A DNA stretch of 64,000 nt from JAVBQG01 sp031549185 (GTDB taxonomy: Bacteria > Synergistota > Synergistia > Synergistales > Synergistaceae): positions 62,001 through 126,000 of the forward strand of contig JAVBQG010000006.1 of the NCBI GenBank assembly GCA_031549185.1. The letters run 5' to 3'. The notes under the pieces are model-generated. The model was not told the origin of the DNA. It searched no databases and saw only the letters and a list, made by a program, of their open reading frames with translations. Of this stretch, positions 60,268 through 64,000 are shown piece by piece. Each line of letters begins with the position of its first letter. Within the stretch, counting starts at the first letter, position 1. The position numbers and the translations under genes are program-made.

Positions 60268-60903
60268 TCAATCCCTCCCCGGATCGGCCATATGAATAAA
60301 ATAGTTTTCCGCCATCAGCAGCAGGTTGTTGACCGCGACCGACAGCAGAATTGCCAACAGCGCGCCCCAGACGATCTTGACGTACGACATCTGGCGCATG
60401 CCCTCGAAGAGGATCGTACCGATGCCGCCCGCGCCGATGGCGTAGGCGATGCAACCGATGCCGATCGTCGAGACGGAGGCCAGCCGCACGCCCGCCACGA
60501 CCGCCGGCATGGCGAGCGGCAGCTCGATCTGCGAGAAGAGCTGCCAGGGCGAGTAGCCCATCGAGCGCCCCGCCTCCACGATCTGCGGGTCGATGCCGTC
60601 GAGCCCCTCCAGAAAGTTGCGCACAAGAAAGAAGAGGGAGTAGCAGACGAGCACCACTACCGCCGGCCTGACCCCGAGGCCCGTGAAGGGGATCAGCAGC
60701 GCGAAGAATGCCAGCGACGGCACGGTGTAGAGGACCTCCAGGACCACCAGAACGGGACCGGTCAGGAACTTGAACCGGTAGATCAGAAAGCTGACGGCGA
60801 CGCTCGCGAGCAGGCCGAAGAAGAGCGTGAGGCCGAGGAGCTCGACATGCCCCCAGAGCGCTGCGAGGATATGGGCGTAGTACCGGAATAAGTAGGCGAT
60901 CAC
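60268..60903 (-). CDS. OpuC-like ABC transporter permease
   Basis: A 211-residue membrane permease with about six helices and the typical EAA-like loop (EAGRSMGYSPWQLFSQIELPLAMPAV). It is the last gene of an osmolyte-type ABC operon. GTG start overlaps the ATPase stop by four bases (GTGA). OpuC/OsmU systems import glycine betaine, choline or carnitine and are used in osmotic stress. Confidence 0.9.
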   Translation of the reverse strand: MIAYLFRYYAHILAALWGHVELLGLTLFFGLLASVAVSFLIYRFKFLTGPVLVVLEVLYTVPSLAFFALLIPFTGLGVRPAVVVLVCYSLFFLVRNFLEGLDGIDPQIVEAGRSMGYSPWQLFSQIELPLAMPAVVAGVRLASVSTIGIGCIAYAIGAGGIGTILFEGMRQMSYVKIVWGALLAILLSVAVNNLLLMAENYFIHMADPGRD

Positions 60904-61667
60904 CGCGCCGTGCGCTCCTTCGCGCGGCGGATGGCCTCGACGCTGAGGAAATCCAGCAGCTGCGAGACGTAGCCGCTGGCGGGGGATTCGAGCAACCTGG
61001 CGGGGGTGTCGTACTGGACGAGACGCCCCTCGCTCATGATCGCCACACGGTCGCCGAGGCGAAAGGCCTCGTCCACGTCGTGCGTCACGAAAAGGACCGT
61101 CGTGCCGCTGCGCTCGTGCATGGCGCGCAGGTCGTCCTGCAGCCGCGCGCGCGTGATCGCGTCGAGCGCGCCGAACGGCTCGTCCATCAGCAGCACGGAG
61201 GGCTCCCCCGCCATGGCGCGGGCGATGCCGACGCGCTGCTGCTGTCCGCCCGAGAGCTGCGAGGGGTAGCGGTTTCTGAAATCTCCCGGCTCCATGCCCA
61301 TCAGCGCGAGCAACTCGTCGACGCGCGCGTGGGTCCGCCCGGCCTCCCAGCCGAGGATCTCCGGCACCGTCGCGATGTTCCGCGCCACCGTCCGGTGGGG
61401 GAAGAGCGCCGCCGACTGCAGCACGTAGCCGATCCGCTTGCGCAGCTCGGTCAGGTCGAGCGCCGCGTTGTCCTCCCCGAAGAAGAGGACCGTGCCCGAC
61501 GTCGGGACGATCAGGCGGTTGATCATCTTGAGCAACGTCGTCTTGCCGGAGCCGGACGTGCCCATCAGGACCACGAACGAACCCTCGGCAACGGCCATCG
61601 TCACGCCGTCGACCGCATCGTCGCCGTTGTAGACCTTGCGGACGTCGAGAAACTCGACGGCGTTCAC
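60900..61667 (-). CDS. OpuC-like ABC transporter ATP-binding protein
   Basis: A 255-residue ABC ATPase: Walker A GTSGSGKTT, Q-loop, signature LSGGQQQRVGIARAMA, Walker B VLLMDEPFGALD, H-loop THDVDEA. The quaternary amine class (OpuA/OpuC/ProV) is suggested by the MIN(R)L stretch and the neighbours. It lacks the C-terminal CBS domains found in many OpuCA proteins, so regulation may differ. GTG start overlaps the binding-protein stop (GTGA). Confidence 0.93.
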   Translation of the reverse strand: MNAVEFLDVRKVYNGDDAVDGVTMAVAEGSFVVLMGTSGSGKTTLLKMINRLIVPTSGTVLFFGEDNAALDLTELRKRIGYVLQSAALFPHRTVARNIATVPEILGWEAGRTHARVDELLALMGMEPGDFRNRYPSQLSGGQQQRVGIARAMAGEPSVLLMDEPFGALDAITRARLQDDLRAMHERSGTTVLFVTHDVDEAFRLGDRVAIMSEGRLVQYDTPARLLESPASGYVSQLLDFLSVEAIRRAKERTAR

Positions 61668-62560
61668 TCGACCAATTCCTTTTCCTTCAGGAAGGCCGAG
61701 GCGACCTCCTTGTACTCCTTCTGGTCGATGTCGACCCGCGCGTTCAGGCCCTGCATCGTCGCGGTGTCGAGCGCGGCGGAGACCTTGTTCAAGATCTCCG
61801 CGATCCGGGGCGACTGGGCGAGCGCGTCCGCCCGGATCACGGGAGCCAGGTTGTACGGCGGCCAGAAGCGGATGTCGTCCTCGACGGCGACGATATCCCC
61901 CTTCGAGAGGGCGGCATCCGTCGTGAAACAGACGTTCACGTCGGCCTCGCCCCGGCGCAGGACCTCGTACTTGATGCCTTTGTCGAAGACCTTGACGCTC
62001 GCGAAGTCGAACCCGCCGAGACGCCCTTTGAGGCCCGCCAGGCCGTCGGCCCGCTCCTCGAACTCCGGTGTCGAGCAGAGGCGCAGGTGCGGTGCCGCCT
62101 TCGAGAGGTCGGTCAGGGTCTTCACGCCGTACTCGTCGGCGGCCTTCTGAGTGATCGCCATGCCCTGCGAGTTGTTGACCTGCGACATGTCGAGCCAGAC
62201 CATGTCGAACCGCTCCTTGAAGCCCTTCTTGACCTTCTCGTACGCCTCGTTCGGGTCGAACTCCGGCGACTCCTTGAGCACCATCGCGATGCCGGTCGAC
62301 GTGTACTCGGGGTAGAGGTTGATCTCGCCCGCCTGCATCGCCGCCATGATGATCGGCGTTCCGCCCAGCGCCTGCTTGCGTTCGACGGCAAAGCCCTCCG
62401 CCTCCAGCGCCTGCGCGTAGAGCTCGCTGACCAGGATGCTCTCCGTGAAATCCTTCGAGGCGACGACGAGCTTCACCTCGTTGCCTCTCTGCGTCACGGC
62501 GGCAAAACCGGCGATAACCGCGACGACGAGAACCAGGACGACGATTATTTTCTTGGACAT
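61664..62560 (-). CDS. OpuC-like osmolyte-binding protein
   Basis: A 298-residue exported binding protein with an N-terminal signal/anchor (KKIIVVLVLVVAVIAGFAAV). The mature part shows the OpuAC/OpuCC signature: VVASKDFTESILVSELYAQALEAEGF, LGGTPIIMAAMQAGEINLYPEYTSTGIAMVL, with later Trp/Tyr for cation-pi contacts (WPPYNLAPVI). No lipobox Cys is seen, so the protein may be a membrane-anchored or periplasmic form. ATG 62560 rather than 62569 because the AAGGAG site is too close to the latter. Confidence 0.92.
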   Translation of the reverse strand: MSKKIIVVLVLVVAVIAGFAAVTQRGNEVKLVVASKDFTESILVSELYAQALEAEGFAVERKQALGGTPIIMAAMQAGEINLYPEYTSTGIAMVLKESPEFDPNEAYEKVKKGFKERFDMVWLDMSQVNNSQGMAITQKAADEYGVKTLTDLSKAAPHLRLCSTPEFEERADGLAGLKGRLGGFDFASVKVFDKGIKYEVLRRGEADVNVCFTTDAALSKGDIVAVEDDIRFWPPYNLAPVIRADALAQSPRIAEILNKVSAALDTATMQGLNARVDIDQKEYKEVASAFLKEKELVE

Positions 62561-62579
62561 GTGAGTCATCTCCTTTCAT

Positions 62580-63218
62580 TCACTGAGCTGAATTTCGATA
62601 CCGGGTGGAGGCTATGTAGAGAAGTTGGAAGAAGCCCTCGATGGAGAGGGAGATCGCCATCGTGGAGAGCGCACCCGCCAGCAGCATGTCCGCGCGGAAC
62701 TGCGACAGTCCGGAGAGGATCAGCTCGCCCAGGCCGCCCGCTCCGATGTAGGCGGCGAGGATCGCGCCCGCCGCGACGGAGAGCCCCGCAATGCGCAGCC
62801 CGGTGATGATCATCGGCAAGGCCAACGGAAAGCGAATCGAGCAGAAGATCCTGCGCGCGTTCATGCCGCAGGCCTCGGCGGCCTCGACGACCCCCGCGTC
62901 GGTCGAGAGCAGGCCGAGCGACGTGTTGATGATGATCGGCGGCAGGCCGAGGATGGTGAGCGCGGTCACGGCGGGCAGCATACCCGTCCCCATGACGGGC
63001 ATCAGGATCAGCATCGTCGCGATGGAGGGCACCACGCGCATCGCCCCGGCGACGCTGGTGGCGAAGGCATTGAAGGCCCTGCTCCGGAAACAGAGCACGC
63101 CGATCGCCGTGCCGACGAGGAAGGAGAGCGCAAGGGCCGCCAGCGTCAACGAGAGGTGCTGCCCCACAAGTGCAAAATACCTCGCCCGGTTGCCCGCGAT
63201 GTAGTCCAGTACGAACAT
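62580..63218 (-). CDS. OpuC-like ABC transporter permease
   Basis: A 212-residue permease with about six helices and EAA-like loop (EAAEACGMNARRIFCSIRFPLALPMI). It is the first gene of the operon: permease, binding protein, ATPase, permease, followed by the hydroxyacid dehydrogenase. Start ATG 63218 follows GGAGGT. Confidence 0.9.
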   Translation of the reverse strand: MFVLDYIAGNRARYFALVGQHLSLTLAALALSFLVGTAIGVLCFRSRAFNAFATSVAGAMRVVPSIATMLILMPVMGTGMLPAVTALTILGLPPIIINTSLGLLSTDAGVVEAAEACGMNARRIFCSIRFPLALPMIITGLRIAGLSVAAGAILAAYIGAGGLGELILSGLSQFRADMLLAGALSTMAISLSIEGFFQLLYIASTRYRNSAQ

Positions 63219-63553
63219 GAATGCACCTCCACACAGCAGATGCCCTGTCTACAGGCTATTGGAAATTATACAGGCAAAGAACGGAATTCCAAGCGTGGTA
63301 CTGCTTCATTTCGAAAATGGGGTGGTGGAGGGTGAGTCGTTCTGCCTATACAACACATTCCTTTGCGGGTGAAACATGATATATTCCTTTGCTTTCAGCT
63401 TCACCAAAGGACTTTTACAATCTCTGGAAAATGCTTGTCGCACTCATAAATTTTCCGCCCGCAATCAAAAAAACACTGACGAAGCCACTCTTTCTTATAA
63501 ATTCTTGTGCTAAAATATATTCATTGTCCTTATATCTGTTATGGAGAGTTGAC
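63219..63553. other. Intergenic region between divergent OpuC and LysR genes
   Basis: 335 bases holding promoters of both directions. An AT-rich stretch with extended -10-like TGTGCTAAAAT (63507-63517) points to the LysR gene. No repeat, RNA gene or terminator is seen. LysR proteins often control the divergent gene, so a LysR site may lie here. Confidence 0.45.
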
Positions 63554-64000
63554 ATGAATATCGACGGGGTCGAAGTATTTCTGGCCGTGGTACAGGCCAA
63601 GAGCGTCTCTAAGGCGGCCGAGAAGCTGTTTCTTTCTCAGCCAACGGTGAGCCATCGCCTGAAGGCGCTGGAGAGCGAACTAGAGACTCCCTTGATTCTG
63701 CGGCAGAAGGGTTCGCGCAACATAGAGCTCACCCATCAAGGGGAGCAATTCATCCCAATCGCCGAGCAATGGATGTCCCTTTACGCCGACACGCAAGATA
63801 TCAAAAATATGAGCCCACACATGAACCTCAGCATCGGCTGTCCGGATACGCTCATGACGTACTTTCTGCCACCACTTTTTATGCGCCTGCTCAACATGGA
63901 GACGACGATGCACCTGAAGATCCTGGCCTACCATTCCGATGAGCTCTACAAGGCTCTCGACGAGAGAAAAATTGACGTGGGGTTGGGATTTTACCAGATG
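63554..64000 (+). CDS. LysR-family transcriptional regulator (cut by window edge)
   Basis: The ATG at 63554 opens a frame to the window end (149 codons). N-terminal winged HTH of LysR type: VEVFLAVVQAKSVSKAAEKLFLSQPTVSHRLKALESEL, followed by LTHQGEQFIPIAEQWMSLY and the start of the effector-binding domain (LSIGCPDTLMTYFLPPLFMRLL). It is divergent from the osmolyte transporter operon, the classic LysR position, so it may regulate that operon. The C-terminal half is outside the window. Confidence 0.92.
   Translation, partial: MNIDGVEVFLAVVQAKSVSKAAEKLFLSQPTVSHRLKALESELETPLILRQKGSRNIELTHQGEQFIPIAEQWMSLYADTQDIKNMSPHMNLSIGCPDTLMTYFLPPLFMRLLNMETTMHLKILAYHSDELYKALDERKIDVGLGFYQM

Overview
The window looks like a chromosome segment of a Synergistota (Synergistetes) bacterium. 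The strongest sign is four secreted proteins (ending at 20714, 29440, 32855 and 35176) with a Synergist-CTERM-type tail: Gly/Ser run, the tetrad CDAG or close variant, a hydrophobic helix, then Arg/Lys. The high-GC coding bias, amino-acid-fermenter metabolism (trimeric NAD-linked [FeFe] hydrogenase, butyrate kinase) and strong AGGAGG-type ribosome sites fit this. No rRNA, tRNA, CRISPR array or intact insertion sequence was seen.

Layout. 1-9280: partial gene, CheX-like phosphatase, an SDR/TrpR-like pair, the hydCBA hydrogenase operon with an extra thioredoxin-like ferredoxin, a histidine phosphatase, butyrate kinase and a membrane protein. 9493-15140: BFD-like Fe-S protein, then a FIST sensor / hybrid histidine kinase pair, MATE exporter and a P5C-reductase-like enzyme. 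15202-21593 (mostly minus): Mop protein, P1B-type ATPase with a small membrane partner, YfcC-type transporter, a CTERM protein and MntP. 21851-26601: zinc-ribbon and AIM24-like genes, then a solute-binding protein paired with a membrane-bound LuxR regulator. 27011-37746: surface-protein region with two duplicated GLUG-repeat CTERM proteins separated by vapBC, a small LuxR regulator, a further CTERM protein and a tandem pair of secreted paralogues. 37835-49886: second FIST/hybrid-kinase pair, GNAT, radical SAM, two small TM1266-like proteins, DNA glycosylase, a membrane hybrid kinase, homoserine dehydrogenase and an NlpC/P60 hydrolase. 49983-52122: MGMT, then an accessory cluster of toxin-antitoxin, fosX, toxin-antitoxin. 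52195-64000: DEAD-box helicase, a PLP racemase / homoserine-dehydrogenase-like operon, an Rpn nuclease, crotonase, 2-hydroxyacid dehydrogenase, a complete OpuC-like osmolyte ABC transporter and a partial LysR regulator.

Most interesting signal: four promoters (near 21722, 26892, 30746 and 33140) carry the same module. AATCACCCC boxes lie 12 bp and then about 22 bp apart, and box 1 lies 50-51 bp upstream of a -35-like hexamer that is 17 bp from a TAnnnT -10 hexamer. The controlled genes are an AIM24/zinc-ribbon pair, both GLUG surface proteins, and a LuxR regulator followed by another CTERM protein. This suggests an undescribed cell-surface regulon, possibly autoregulated. The window also carries a family of about 207-bp imperfect palindromic elements (23280, 29510, 54301, plus a deleted copy at 32928) and a family of REP-like palindromes (8549, 20818, 29437, 32852).
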